Counted from the first letter of the stretch, positions 51,481 through 64,000 are shown. The stretch: DNA of 64,000 bases from Epiperipatus broadwayi (GCA_028023455.1 JAQFVV010000001.1:21888901-21952900); one strand, 5' to 3'. The notes: generated by a model not told the origin, from the letters alone. A program made the numbers and translations.

Positions 51481-52917
51481 AATTTACTACATAATATGGT
51501 ATTAATATCTTGAGATTATCAAAATAGACCGTACACGTAGTTGTTGTCAGTGACGAGGTTTTCAATAGGGATTATGGATTTATTTTTCCAATGAAGTGAC
51601 AATTTGGCCTGCTAAAACATATATATTTATTGAAAAGATGTAATCAAATCTTTCTCACGCAAGCTAAGCATTAGAAGCTAGTCTTTGACTCAAAAGTTAT
51701 TTTGAATTTTTTAATACTAAAGACATCGATAAATTATCATATATGTATGTTGTAATAATAGTCAGCTAGATGGAGAGGTTAATTGATTCAAATTTCCAAA
51801 AAATAAATTTACACACTACTTACCCATCTCATTTTTTTCATATGTTATTGTAATGGGGGTAAAAATATAAGCATGCGGTCTTACGTAACTATATTTAAAA
51901 ATAATATAATAATAACGAATAATATATATATATATGTTTTTATGATAAATAAATGTAAATATATTAATGAAAATACTGTATATCAGTTATTATTACTGCA
52001 ATTAAAAATATATCAGTTATTTATTTATTTTGTTAATAATACGTAAATGTTTCTTATTAATGTAAAAATAAAATTATATAACAAAGAATTGATCGAACAT
52101 TAACTTTTATATTTAAAAAAACTTTTAAAAAATGTATACCAAATTGAACTCTCTTAATGAAAGAAAATATTTATAAAGTTTGTTTTCAGCGGAATAGCGG
52201 AAGGTACATTAAAAAAAAAAAAAATCTGCTCTCTATTGAAAACTTCTTTTCACAACTCTTTTGGAGCTGCTAAATAAAATCTTCTCGGAAGTATCTACTA
52301 AACACCTTCAAAAATGAAATATGATACCAGTGAAGTGGTATTTGTCTCTGCGATAGTATATGAAATGTATATTGAAATGTTATCATTCAATGTTTATAAT
52401 TGCTTGCATGCAGCGAAAAAAAAGCCTCTATAATTTCTAAAGAAATTAATACAAAAAGCAAAAAAAGTAATACTAAAAAAAAGTTTTTCTTTCATTAAAT
52501 AATTTATATGTATATTTATTAGTATTTATTGCATTAATTTACTCTAAGAATTTTATTTTATTTAAATGTGAATTAACATATATTATTTGACCACACCTAC
52601 TATAATGATTAAAATATGCCTTTACCTAATTGGTGCAAAAATTTTATTTATATTTATAAAATAAAATAAATAAAAAGAGAACATAATAGGGAATGTTTGT
52701 AATATTGTTTTTAGAATGTTCTAGACAGATCCATATTAGCATACATTTATCTGAAAAACAGTTAAGCTTTTAAACATGGGATTGATGTTTGGCTTTTTAG
52801 AAGGATCTACTATTTGTGCTAAATTTTAACAGCTATAAAATAATTAAAATTGCTAATTTGGGCTTGCAAGATTTCCATGTTAGTAGGGCATGAATTTTTC
52901 TTGAAGTGTGTATTATG
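51481..52917. other. AT-rich intergenic DNA
   Basis: No gene or clear repeat seen. Confidence 0.5.
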
Positions 52918-53400
52918 GATAATATATAGGGTATACGAGCACAGACTTTCACACAAACCCACCACTCTCCACTCTATCTAATAACACCGATACACTTAAG
53001 CACATATATGCTGAAAAGATAAATAATCACCAATAGACGTATTTCATGCTAAACCAGCAATCATCAGTTGGTCCAGATTGTCATCTCCCACACATATATA
53101 CTATAAGTGCTCAGATATATATTAAGATAGACAATCTTCATACTTTAATGGACAGGCTCCAATCTGCTACACCCTCCAATTCTTCAACCATCCATCCAAT
53201 TGAAAATCTGATGATGGAATGCTCGAAGGCCACCCTGAGGCTGAGATTCTTGTCACACCCATGTTGACCCAAGGTCAATCTGAACCCCACATGTACAGGA
53301 CATAATCCATTAAATACATATGCAAGGATGGGCAAACATCTCTACAATGTAATAACTGAAACCCAGGCTTATTATATATACACCTGTGTCTATATGTGTA
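52918..53400 (+). repeat. Full-length unit of the 53-kb repeat family
   Basis: This 480-bp unit, less AT-rich than its surroundings, contains a 73-codon open frame on the plus strand (53,046-53,267) and one on the minus strand. I recognise no domain in either. The next stretch repeats its first 260 bp directly and then the same sequence inverted. Open frames recur only because the copies are near-identical. Confidence 0.7.
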
Positions 53401-54028
53401 ATATATAGGGTATACGAGCACAGACTTTCACACAAACCCACCACTCTCCACTCTATCTAATAACACTGATACACTTAAGCACATATATGCTGAAAAGATA
53501 AATAATCACCAATATACGTATTTCATGCTAAACCAGCAATCATCAGTTGGTCCAGATAATCATCTCCCACACATATATACTATAAGTGCTCAGATATATA
53601 TTAAGATAGACAATCTTCATACTTTAATGGACATGCTCCAATCTGCTACACCCTTCAATTCTTCAACCGCCTTCGAGCATTCCATCATCAGATTTTCAAT
53701 TGGATGGATGGTTGAAGAATTGGAGGATGTAGCAGATTGGAGCCTGTCCATTAAAGTATGAAGATTGTCTATCTTAATATATATCTGAGCACTTATAGTA
53801 TATATGTGTGGGAGATGATTATCTGGACCAACTGATGATTGCTGGTTTAGCATGAAATACGTATATTGGTGATTATTTATCTTTTCAGCATATATGTGCT
53901 TAAGTGTATCAGTGTTATTAGATAGAGTGGAGAGTGGTGGGTTTGTGTGAAAGTCTGTGCTCGTATACCCTATATATTACACATATAGACACAGGTGTAT
54001 ATATAATAAGCCTGGGTTTCAGTTATTA
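53350..54028. repeat. Near-perfect fold-back of two truncated copies of the 53-kb repeat
   Basis: The arms 53,350-53,668 and 53,710-54,028 (319 bp each) are almost perfect reverse complements around a 41-bp loop. I found only a handful of mismatches, so the structure is young. The loop sequence is the part of the full unit just past the break, so the fold-back is a head-to-head fusion of two truncated copies. Confidence 0.9.
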
Positions 54029-54329
54029 TAGATAATAGTAAATCTATTCATGAATTAGCTGTAAAAAAAAAGAATCTTGTTTGTTTTATTAGTAGTGACA
54101 TGATTTTAAAAAACGTGTAATATTTTCTGCTTGGCAGAATAATAAATTCAATGTTGAGCTTCATAATTGATATAGAAATTCAAAAACTAACCAAAAGGCT
54201 TAAAAATCATTAATGGTTTAAAACTGCAAAGAAGATTATAGACACTTCAGTTCCTTTTTTTTTATTCTTTGAAAATAATATATAGACCTGAAAAACTAAT
54301 ATCATAATCCTATTAAAATTATCATGGCA

Positions 54330-55920
54330 CTTTTTCTTATAATGACAATGATATTTCAATTGGAGGAGGGAATCATGACAATTTTTAATACCATATTCAT
54401 TTTACATACTTATTTATATTTGGACTAAGATATCCAACTTAGTGAAGTTAAAACAGTTCTTTATAATCTTAAAAACTATTTTCTAGTGTCTTGGTGAAAT
54501 ATCTAGAGAAAATTTAAAATATGGCAGAGATAAGTTAGCTTCAGAAATTCTGAAATTCCTTAAAAGCATATAGAATCATGAAAATTGTTTCAACTGGACT
54601 TTGTAAAAATTAATATGGAATATTGTTGTTATCAATAACATCAAAATTACATCCAATGATTTTGTTAAATATTTTATTTCCGGTCAATGTTGTTTAGCAA
54701 TAAAAAACACAATAGATATGGTTTTGTTACTATGCAAATAAAAGTAAATTGTTGGGAACAAAGAAGTAATTTATGTTTTATTGGTTTGGTCAAAACATTT
54801 GGCTCAAATAATTTGACAAGTCTATGATATTGTTTAAAATCATTGGATTGTCACCAAAGTTGATTCACATTATGTAGCTTTTGTATAATGGAATGAATGG
54901 AAGTGTTTATTATTAAAAATCGGACATTTGAAGTGAAAATAAATAAGATTTTGAAGAAGTTCTGGCTTTAATAATGATCTTTGGAATGATTTATAGATGG
55001 CTTCATAAATTAAAATCAGGATGTGCTATAGATTTGATGTTGACATTTTTTATTTAAATCAATTAAAAGGAAAAACATAACTTCATCTTCTTATTTTTTA
55101 AATACATGGTATACTGATGAATATGCTATCTTTTCCATTTCAAAAGATGATCCACAGAATGTACTTAAATGTTTTGAATGGACCACATAAAGACTTTGAC
55201 TTAATAGTTAACGTATATTATCCAGTTATTGGGGATGAAAATTTTTAGGAATTTTTAGTTTGGATGATAATCAACTTGACAATGTGAGCCAATTTGAATA
55301 TTTTGGGAGCTTTTTAAGTAAAAAAAAAAGACAGGCTTAGATGTTAAAATGCAGCACTGACTTCAATGCAATTAAATTATTTATATAAAGAATTATTATT
55401 TTACTTTATGTATTATATGGAAGTGAGATTTGAACTTTTTATCAGATTAATCAAGATTTTCTTCATTTTTCAGGCTATGATATTACAGAATCTGCTATTG
55501 TAAAACAATATCTTATATTGGATAGGATATATGAAATGAATGAACAAAATTTAAGACTTCCTTAAAAAATAGAACTTGTGCATGGATTTCATGGAAGAAA
55601 CAGATGTGTAATATTGATTGTCTTTATTAGGAAGATACAACTGAGGGTATAATATAATGCAGGGCTACAATCATAACAAGGTGTTGAAGTTTTTCAGAAA
55701 GAACAGTTTGCTAAATTAAAAATAATCCAAAACATCAAATAAATAAGATAATGGACTGGCAAGTTCTTTTGTGGATGCATTTGTGTTTCATGGATTGCTT
55801 TATATAGTCACTGCAAAACTCATCTCTTTATTTATTTTTTAGTATAGAATGGCCATGATCATGTGTAAGTGGCTATTAATGATGATAGTAAGTTGCTATT
55901 AATATCTAGTGTAACTATTT
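54330..55920 (+). pseudogene. Decayed LINE, copy 3 of three
   Basis: Broken plus-strand frames match copies 1 and 2. A start segment near 54,419 (ATTTGGACTAAGATATCCAA) is followed by YTDEYAIFSISKDDPQNV (55,110-55,163, the YADD catalytic block with both key positions altered), an ANLNIL-type FKYLG piece near 55,290 and a C-terminal CVSWIALYSHCKTH (about 55,786-55,827). The last piece resembles the Cys/His end of such LINEs. The stops are too many for function. Confidence 0.65.
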
Positions 55921-58385
55921 GTTTGTAATTTTTTGTCCAATGTCATAACATTATTTTAAATGCTAATGATATTATGTGTTTTTGTGAACAAGAATTTCAA
56001 GCTCAATATATATGACATCATTTCATCTGTTACTTATAGTTTTAAAAAAATTTCCTGAATGAATTTTAAACAGATATTACATAATTCTCCATAAAAGAAG
56101 AAAGTCAGTATTAAGTTTATAATTAATAAACATGATACATATAGTATTTATATAAATAAAAGCATTACTGAACTATATAACTCTATAGAAGAAGGTCACC
56201 CTTCAAAAGAAATGGTATTGTGGTTCAGTAATTTTTTGTTAGGGTAGAGGTGTAATAAGAAATAATACTACTACAACTAAGTAGTTTATGTAAGCCTCTC
56301 ATTAAGTAAATTTTGTTTTTCTCATGGTGCTTAGAGATGTGTTTCCTTAAAACGTTCTGCATTTAGTATAGTGAAGAAATATGTTTCTTCACTATATGTA
56401 ATTAAATACATCATCATTATTACTTTTTTGATTAGTACTATATTTATCAATGAATAATTTATGGTGATTATATTAAAGAATCTGCCAAGTCTGTGAAATT
56501 AATGCAACACCACACACTATAATATATTTGATGTTCCCTGCACCTGGCACAAATATATTAAGAGAAGATGAGGGAGGCAGTTTTGTTGATTTATTTAATA
56601 TCTATAAATTTGTTTTATTTTCTCAAGGAGCTGTATATTATATAAATGTAATAAAATAAAATTGTAAAGCTACATAAGGAAAATTAATAAAATAATGTGA
56701 AAAGGGAAAAAGAGTTCAATTACTTTAAGAAAATATTTTATAAATCTTATCATTATCTTTTTGTTATAGTTGTAATTATATGCTTGATTGCTATAATTTA
56801 TATTGCAATAATATTAAATTATTTCTATGGTATAATAAAATTAAATTCTTTTTAAATTAATTCTCTTGTTCTCATTTCATCTCCTATTCCAAAGGTTATA
56901 ATTAACTGCAGTATAATATTATAATGGAAGGGTCAGAAATGTGTGATGGTGACTTGTATCATTGCTTGACCAAGGTGTCTTTTCAGGGAAATGTCATGAT
57001 CTATTATTTATAAAGACAATAAATATTTAAATATTTATAAATTTTTTACAAGCAATTCAGTTAGTAATTCAAATATGTTGAAAACAGCACATTTATTAAG
57101 ACATATTTACATTCAATTGAGACAATTAGTATACGGCAATTTTTCTTTAATAAGTAGCATTAAATTATCACATTTTGTCTTTATTACAGTAAGTATCTAA
57201 TACTTTTATAAATATTTTAATTGTCCAACTACTGTCTTTTCAATTAGAGATATGGCCTGATCATATTGCTAAAAGAGATGATAACATATGAACATTTGAT
57301 ATCTAAAACTAAATCCCAAGAAATTTTAAAGATCTAGAAAATTTACATAGAAGATAGTTGACTAAGAAAATTTACTAGAATAGTATGAAAAAGAACAGAT
57401 ATGGATCAGAGAAACATAATTAAATTCAGAAATACTTTTATTCTACAGTGGATTGATAATGTTTGAAAAAGAATGATATATACAAACAAAAACAAAAATT
57501 AATGGTAATTAATATTAATTTGGCATCATTTTTCAAAAACATTTTTTGTATTACTCCTATAGACTTTTTGATTATTCAGAGAAAGTACTGCTCCATAAGT
57601 TTTTTCAATCACATTATTGAGATGTTCTGATATATTGTAACATTTCTACTCACAATTTTTTTTTCTGAAAATAAATCTTGTTATAGCACATTGTCTAATG
57701 ATGATACTATTAAAACAAATTTTTATGCTGATACAGTCACAATCTAAATAATATTGGTTGTGAATTAAGTTTACTCTGTCCATTATTGACATTATTTTAT
57801 TGATGAATTTTGATTGAAATTTTATAGCAAATTATTTTTGAATTTTGATTTTTTATTATATATATATAATAGAATAAATTTTGCATAAATTACCACTAAA
57901 CTTCACTTAAAATCTCAATGTAAGATGACACTCCCAATATAGGCAATGAATATGGAGACTTAAGTTTTCTGAAAGTGCTCAGCTGTATAATTCTTTTCTA
58001 ATAATACTAAACTTCACTTTTTTGCATAAAGCGCAATTTAAAACTTACCTCTCAAAAGTAAAGTAAAAAACAAGGATTTGGTTTCAATAATTATATTGTT
58101 ATGGTAAACCATCCTCTTTTCATAAACATGACCTGAGTTTGAATCCAAAATAAATAAACTTGAAAATTTGTACAATAGGCTTGGAATTTTTGTTTAAAAT
58201 ATCCAATCTAAATAATCATCCCATATTGTTTGGTGAATAAGTACATAACTATTCATAGTTAATTAAATAATAAAACAAAGATGGGAAAATTCTAGGCTGA
58301 TGACAAGAATTCTGATTGTGATGAACTATTTAAAGGCTGTTTTGCCTTTATATATATAAAAGACTTATTTTTCGGATTTATCTGT
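55921..58385. other. AT-rich intergenic DNA
   Basis: No gene or structured element recognised. Confidence 0.5.
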
Positions 58386-58944
58386 GTTAAAAAAATTAAA
58401 TATTGATATACCAACATTTTGACTTGATCACACAAGTCATCCACTGGGTGATAGAAGATAGAAAGATGGTTGTAAAGGCACTACAATCACTGATTTTAAA
58501 AAAACATTAAACTTTCACCAATAAAAAAAATGTTAAATTAAGAATGTTTTTTAAAAAAATCTTTCCAAATAGGAGGAAGTTTGCATGTATCATCTCGCTT
58601 ATTGATACAATCTGGCCTTTTAAGTATCTCAATGGCTTCTCTAATTTTGCACTGGTAGAGATTATCACATCTCTACCAGTGCAAAATTAGAAAAGCCACT
58701 GAGATACTTAAAAGGCCAGATTGTATCAATAAGCGAGATGATACATGCAAACTTCCTCCTATTTGGAAAGATTATTTTAAAAAACATTCTTAATTTAACA
58801 TTTTTGCTATTGGTGGAACTTTAACATTTTTTTCAAATCAGTGATTGTAGCACCTCTACAACCATCTTTCTACTTTTTATCACTCAGTGGATGACTTGTG
58901 TGGTCAAGTCGAAATGTCAGTATACAATATTTAAATTTTTTAAC
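58386..58944. repeat. Large inverted repeat, 275-bp arms, 8-bp loop
   Basis: The arms 58,386-58,661 and 58,670-58,944 are reverse complements with scattered mismatches, strongest in the inner 150 bp. Each arm carries GACTTG...CAAGTC followed by GAAA or its decayed form (right arm 58,893-58,914), a motif seen in some retroelement ends. No coding frame of note. Confidence 0.85.
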
Positions 58945-58993
58945 ATGGATGAACCCACAAAATATGTCTTTTATATATGCAACCTGTAAAAAT

Positions 58994-58996
<3 letters not shown>

Positions 58997-59029
<33 letters not shown>

Positions 59030-59034
59030 ATTTT

Positions 59035-59107
<73 letters not shown>
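58997..59107. repeat. Compound (AT)n-(GA)n microsatellite
   Basis: Two AT runs (about 58,997-59,026 and 59,041-59,074) separated by 14 bp are followed by a (GA)n run to 59,107. The 72-codon plus-strand frame across it is an artefact of the repeats. Confidence 0.95.
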
Positions 59108-59111
<4 letters not shown>

Positions 59112-60930
59112 CATAAAATATATAATTCAGAGTATTGGCAATATATAATTCAGAGTATTGACCACATTAAATAAAAACAGGCAAACATCTTTCAGTACTG
59201 CATACCAGATGTTTTGTTACATATATATTACATATATCTTTATTGTTAATAGGAGGTTACTTTGACATCAAATTGAGATTGTTGATTGTTATTGATATTG
59301 GGAATGTCTAAGTGTTGACTGATTTTAATGATAATTTAATTTAGTATATATGAATATTTTCCTAGATAAAAGACCTCAAATAATTTGGCAATCCTCAGAT
59401 GTTTTTTTAGTCCAATTGGTATTGTCATCATGGAAATAATTGTGATATTATGGAAATATCAGGAAGCCATCTTGAACACCAAGAATAGATTTTAAAAAAA
59501 CTTATCTTTTTTCACATGAATGATCTTTCTTGTGTATTCTAATACATGAAAAACTTGGAAAAAATATTTGATGTATATATGATTTTAAATTATTTATGAC
59601 TATATAAATATATGTAATATATAAATATGAGTGTGTGTTTATAAAAATTAATAATAATTTATTATATTTCATAAGTATTATGATATATGTAAATTATATC
59701 AACAACGCTGAAATAAAAATAACCTCAGTTTTCAGAAAATGGAAAAAAATAAGAATCTCATGAAAAAATTATTGCTAACCACGTCTTTTCATATTTCTTT
59801 AAGATATGGTGAAGAATTTACAAAGCTATCAATTACTGTGAGAATTTAATGGATTTAATTTTTCGTTTAGCCTTTCAGCTAAAAATAATTGAATAGCTAT
59901 TTTTATTGGCTATAGACTTTTTATCTAAAAATATCCTAAACTTGCTTTGAAATCCTTAGTTTTGTCCCAGATTTGAAAACTCCAAGTCATAGGTTGGTAG
60001 ATCAATGCACTAATTATTATTTTATGAAACTGTTCTATACATATATCATTAGTTGAGCTTTTTAAAAAATGCACAAATTATTAAGATAATTTATGCAAAA
60101 AACTTCTATTTGAGAAAACTAATAGAAAAAAAATATTAAAAAATAGAAATACTGAGCTTTAACATTTAATCATCTTGATATATTTCACTTACATTCGACT
60201 AAAATCAATCATTACCATTATTGTTAAATGTTTATTTTTAGAATTTAACAAACTTGGATTCTAGATTAGTTCTTGATTGAAGAAAGTAAATAAAGAAGTG
60301 AGAGGAAAAAAATGTTATTCTTCACTAGTTGAAATGGAATGTTGTATTTGATCATTTTCTCATATTGATGTTTAAAATTTATTACCAACTAATCAAAATA
60401 AATAAATATATTAAAGTTATGTAAGCATGGTGCAATTATTCATAGTGTTTACAAAGAGGATGATTGATTAAAAAAATTAATGCAAAGCATTTTATCCTTT
60501 CTATGCCCACATCATTTTGGCAACTATTATATATCAAGAACTAGTGATTTAGATTCAAAAACACAATCAATTTGAATTTAAACAAAAATTATAAAAGAAA
60601 TTTATAATTTTTTAATTTAAATGCATTGTTTTAAAATAAAAATAATAAAATTTAATCTTATGTTTACTTAATTTAATTCACAAAAAAAATTATATATGAG
60701 TAATAATTATATACCCATCTTCATAGAATTTTACCAGTAACAAAGCATGAGCTTGAACCAGAGCTGTTATAACTAGATGTTATCATTTTACATTTCTAGC
60801 ATTGAATTGAAATCTGTATTCATTTTCATCTTCTCTCTTCTCATAATATTCATAATAAAAATCTGCAGCTTTTTCTTATTGTTATTATTTTAATTCTTTT
60901 TTTTTTTCTACTTAAGTAAATTCAGATATT
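59108..60930. other. AT-rich intergenic DNA
   Basis: No gene or structured element recognised. Confidence 0.5.
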
Positions 60931-60933
60931 AAA

Positions 60934-61135
60934 ACAGGCAAAACTCTCTATACGTATTGTCATTTAGTGCAAGCCAGAGTAATCAATGGATGTCAGAAGG
61001 CTTGTGCATAAAATCCCCATCTACTACCTACTCATCCAATATCCCCAGACTAGTTTCTGGCTTATGGCCTTCGTCAGTGTTTTCATAAAAGTTATGAGCA
61101 AGCATAGCAAATGGTGATCATGTGATGTTTAATGG
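60934..61135. mobile_element. Fold-back family, copy 2 (inverted relative to 19.4 kb), with hammerhead-like core
   Basis: This matches 19,378-19,588 in reverse complement, including GGCAAAACTCTCTAT and the TGTGCATAAAATCCCCATCT segment. It additionally contains, on the minus strand, CTGACGA (61,077-61,071), a GGC/GCC stem, GAAAC (61,057-61,053) and a terminal ACTAGTC. Position 7 of the hammerhead core is variable, so CTGACGA is permitted. Confidence 0.6.
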
Positions 61136-62296
61136 CTTAAATTCATATATATGTGATCCTAACAACTACAGTCGAACTTTTAGCTTAAAATTATTGTTAT
61201 GCTGTTATTTTATTTACTTTTCTTTTATTTTTTATTGTTAATATTTATAATGGATGAGATAATGTATGAGGATATTGGCAAGAACTTGTGTCAATAGCAA
61301 AGTTATTTCAAATTGGTGATAGAATGAAATCATAAACTACACTTATATAGTGTGCTGAAATTTTTATATCTAATTATAATTAATAATCAGTTATCTAATT
61401 CATTTTAATATTCTATAGTTAGAAAAATCAAACACACAAAAATAACAATAGACTAAATAATTAATGGGAATAATTTAATAGCATAAAAATTAAATTTGTA
61501 AGAATTAAATTTTTCAAAAGTGAGTCTAGCTTTTAAAAATAATAATACAATAGCAATTTCAAACTAAAAGTTCCTTTATACTTATTAAGGTCACACATAT
61601 CTAAATTATTTAAATATTCTCAGAATATTAAAAGATAATATTTTTAAAGATCCCTAGATCCATATGTTATAGGATTAATAATACAAATTTGCAAATTTAA
61701 TTTAGTTTTTAAGCTTATATTATTAAACAATATGAATAAAAAAGATACGATAATTATCAAGATATTTGCCTAAAAGAATTAAGAATCAAATCTTCTAGAC
61801 TTAGCATCCAAAAAAAAAATGGAGAAATGTCTACTGAAAAGTAAAAATTATTAATTAAAAAATTATATATTGTAATGAGATTATGGCAATCATAATTATT
61901 ATCATTAAAAGCATATGTTAGATGTTTCATTTTAAATATAAAAAAGTTTAAAATTAAGGTGAAGGTGATCAGCTATGCAATGACTGGCAATCACTTCCAT
62001 AAGTGTCACTATCCTTAAATTCATTTACTATCACGTCATATTAATGAAACATAAACAAAATCCAAAAGGTTTTAGAATGCTTGTGATCTTATTTAAAATG
62101 TGTTACAAATCAAATCAGTTTAATTTAATATCTCACTTTAATTTATAAAATAAATAAAAAGGTCTATCTGATGGTATATACTTTATAAATGAGACATTAA
62201 GTGCTAGTAAGATATATTATCCCTGAATTAAATTACTGTGAATTTTATATTAGTGTGTTTTAATTGGAATGAATGTATTTGAATATTTTTGTACAT
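61136..62296. other. AT-rich intergenic DNA
   Basis: No gene or structured element recognised. Confidence 0.5.
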
Positions 62297-62315
62297 AATA
62301 ATAATAATAATAAAT

Positions 62316-62363
<48 letters not shown>

Positions 62364-62411
62364 AATAATAATAATAATAATAATAAGAATAATAATAATA
62401 ATAATAATAAT
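62297..62411. repeat. Compound (AAT)n-(CAT)n-(AAT)n microsatellite
   Basis: ATA/CAT/ATA trinucleotide blocks with one AAG interruption. The apparent poly-His/poly-Asn peptide on the plus strand is an artefact of the repeat. Confidence 0.97.
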
Positions 62412-62419
62412 AGTCTTGC

Positions 62420-64000
62420 AGTAAACCTTGCCACTGCTACATTGCTATTCTCCATATATACAGGTTTCACCCCAAATAAAGTCACCAAAATGGACAGTTT
62501 GTGAAATATTAATAATAAACATAACTGAACTGTTTAAAACTATTTTTCTTTGACAAAAGTAGTCAATTGCTGGAAGTTTTCAACAAGACCAACCTTTTGC
62601 TCAGCAGCACCAAAATGGTAACCAGCAAGCCAACCAGGTAAATGGTATCAATATAATCTCCATGTCACACAGATCTCAGAGTCTATCAAAACCTATATCA
62701 ATGCTACAAACAATATGTTGCAAGTAATCAATGCTAAAAAGATCTCAAAATCACCCAACAGTTTTTTTTTTTCATTGTTTTCAAAGAAGTAATGCAGACA
62801 TTATTAAAGAGCTCTATTTACAAACACAAGAAAATCAACTCTCCCAACCATGTTTTGAAATACTGATAATCTCATGTCAATTAATTGACTGATTCAATAA
62901 AAGTATACCAAGGAAATTATATATGACTTTTAGAATATTTCCCCAATCTTGGGTATTTATATTATCAGCTGCAGATGTGAGTATATTACTGAACTGCTTT
63001 TCCAGAGCCCTGCTATATAAAACCATTTCTTAGCAGGGGTTTTGGTGCTAAAAATTGCAGAACATTACAACCCCTGATATCTTATTTTAGAATTTTTTTT
63101 AAAGATAATCAGAAGACCTGTTTCCAAAACACCATAAAAATGTTAGGCAACTACACTCTCATCACTGTGAACCTTGATCATCAAAACAATATCACCTGGG
63201 TACTCAAAAAAGCATACCATATAAAAAAGATGATGAAACCACTTGGAATGTAACTGTGTTTCAACTAGTATACCTTAGGAACACATCAGTGTCTGCCTAT
63301 AGCAATAATTTTGAATTTAAGTTCAGGTTACATGCAGATATCCTCACCCAAATAGCAAATCAGGGGACCACATTGTGCTTCTTTATAAGAGGATTCAAAC
63401 TGCAGTGCTACTCAGGTGGACAGTTTGGCTACCATGCCACACATTGTAATATCAGCTAGAGTTTACAAGCACATAGTCAATTCATCAACAGTCACCCTGA
63501 AGATAACCACACAAGCATGGTTACCATAGACACAAATGTTAAAAACAAAGTCCAAACTTGTTCGCAATCTGAGAAACTACTTACCTTCCTCATAGTCCAA
63601 ACTTCAAAAAAGCTAACAGCATCATAAATAAACCAGACTAGATACATTCCACCAATTGAAACATCACCCAAATGGTTTCAAAATATCCATGTGAGTTGCC
63701 TAGCACACAACATGTTCCATTGGTTACAGTCAGCATCATAACTAAACCACAGCAAAACAGCTCCAACCAGATGACCAACACCATTGAGACAAATGTTCCA
63801 CACATCACCAGACACAATACCTCAACTTTCATTATGAAGACCCTGATATCAAGTCTCCTGATCATTGAACTGACCACAACAAAAGCCAAAAGATTACCCA
63901 ATGTTTCAAAAAAGAACTGATGTGCAAATAGAGCTAAAACACAAACCATTGCAATTCCAGACATAATGACCATCCTCCCCCACCAGAAAATCTCATACCA
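62420..64000 (+). pseudogene. Decayed LINE ORF1 or gag-like remnant, truncated by window end
   Basis: Base composition is richer in C than the surroundings and reads as drifted coding sequence on the plus strand. The best piece (63,256-63,459) ends CYSGGQFGYHATHC. This has the exact spacing of a CX2CX4HX4C zinc knuckle, but with the second Cys replaced by Gly and the His by Tyr. Preceding residues (IRGFKLQCYS) resemble the stretch before the knuckle in some LINE ORF1 proteins. A Thr/Asn-rich region follows. Long overlapping frames on the opposite strand (63,638-63,973) have no recognisable domain. Whether it is LINE ORF1 or LTR gag is open. Confidence 0.4.

Noticed and set aside
53046-53853. 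Related open frames of 65-78 residues on both strands of the 53-kb repeats
   Set aside because: They recur because the repeat units are near-identical. Frames are open on both strands and no domain is visible.
58898-59116. Frame reading IYIYIY...ERERER
   Set aside because: It is translation of AT and GA microsatellites.
62289-62504. Poly-His/poly-Asn frame
   Set aside because: It is translation of CAT and AAT trinucleotide repeats.
63638-63973. 111-residue hydrophobic minus-strand frame resembling a membrane protein
   Set aside because: It is opposite the more plausible Thr/Asn/Pro-rich plus-strand remnant. Hydrophobic antisense of such composition is expected.

Overview
The window looks like a gene-poor, very AT-rich animal genome. 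It holds long intergenic stretches, many decayed retroelements, many fold-back (inverted) repeats and several microsatellites. The only intact protein gene I can support is a KCTD8/12/16-type BTB protein on the minus strand (31,589-32,380). Its invertebrate-like sequence, with the repeat style (YLPT-, IYIY- and ER-type microsatellite ORFs, fold-back elements), suggests a mollusc and perhaps a coleoid cephalopod. That assignment is an inference from general character, not a proof.

Layout. 172-5,013: a young minus-strand LTR element with 2.1-kb LTRs and a 0.6-kb non-coding interior. 6,356-6,811: a MITE with a TA target duplication. 6,890-15,620: a rearranged block containing an old minus-strand LTR element with a broken gag, a partial inverted LTR copy, a second MITE and an inverted flanking repeat. 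18,494-22,991: fold-back elements and a decayed minus-strand LINE. 25,440-27,580: a decayed plus-strand LINE of a different family. 30,929-31,159: a GC-rich island, open on the minus strand, downstream of KCTD. 31,589-32,960: the KCTD gene and a CpG-rich upstream region. 35,892-42,228: an old plus-strand LTR element carrying a 0.57-kb tetranucleotide array. 44,900-55,920: three co-oriented decayed copies of one LINE family, interrupted by fold-back repeats. 58,386-58,944: a large inverted repeat. 60,930-61,135: a second copy of the 19.4-kb fold-back family. 62,420-64,000: a decayed LINE ORF1 or gag-like coding remnant with a damaged zinc knuckle, running off the window.

No operon or pathway can be described. 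The KCTD protein would be expected to act as a cytoplasmic auxiliary subunit of GABA-B receptors. The most interesting observation is that the two LTRs of the first element differ almost only at CpG dinucleotides. About 18 CpG sites differ, against one A/T change and one poly-T tract difference in roughly 2,100 aligned bases. That is a far stronger CpG bias than ordinary divergence. The second theme is the density of long fold-back repeats, some with hammerhead-like CTGANGA...GAAAC cores. I found no convincing previously undescribed coding system.
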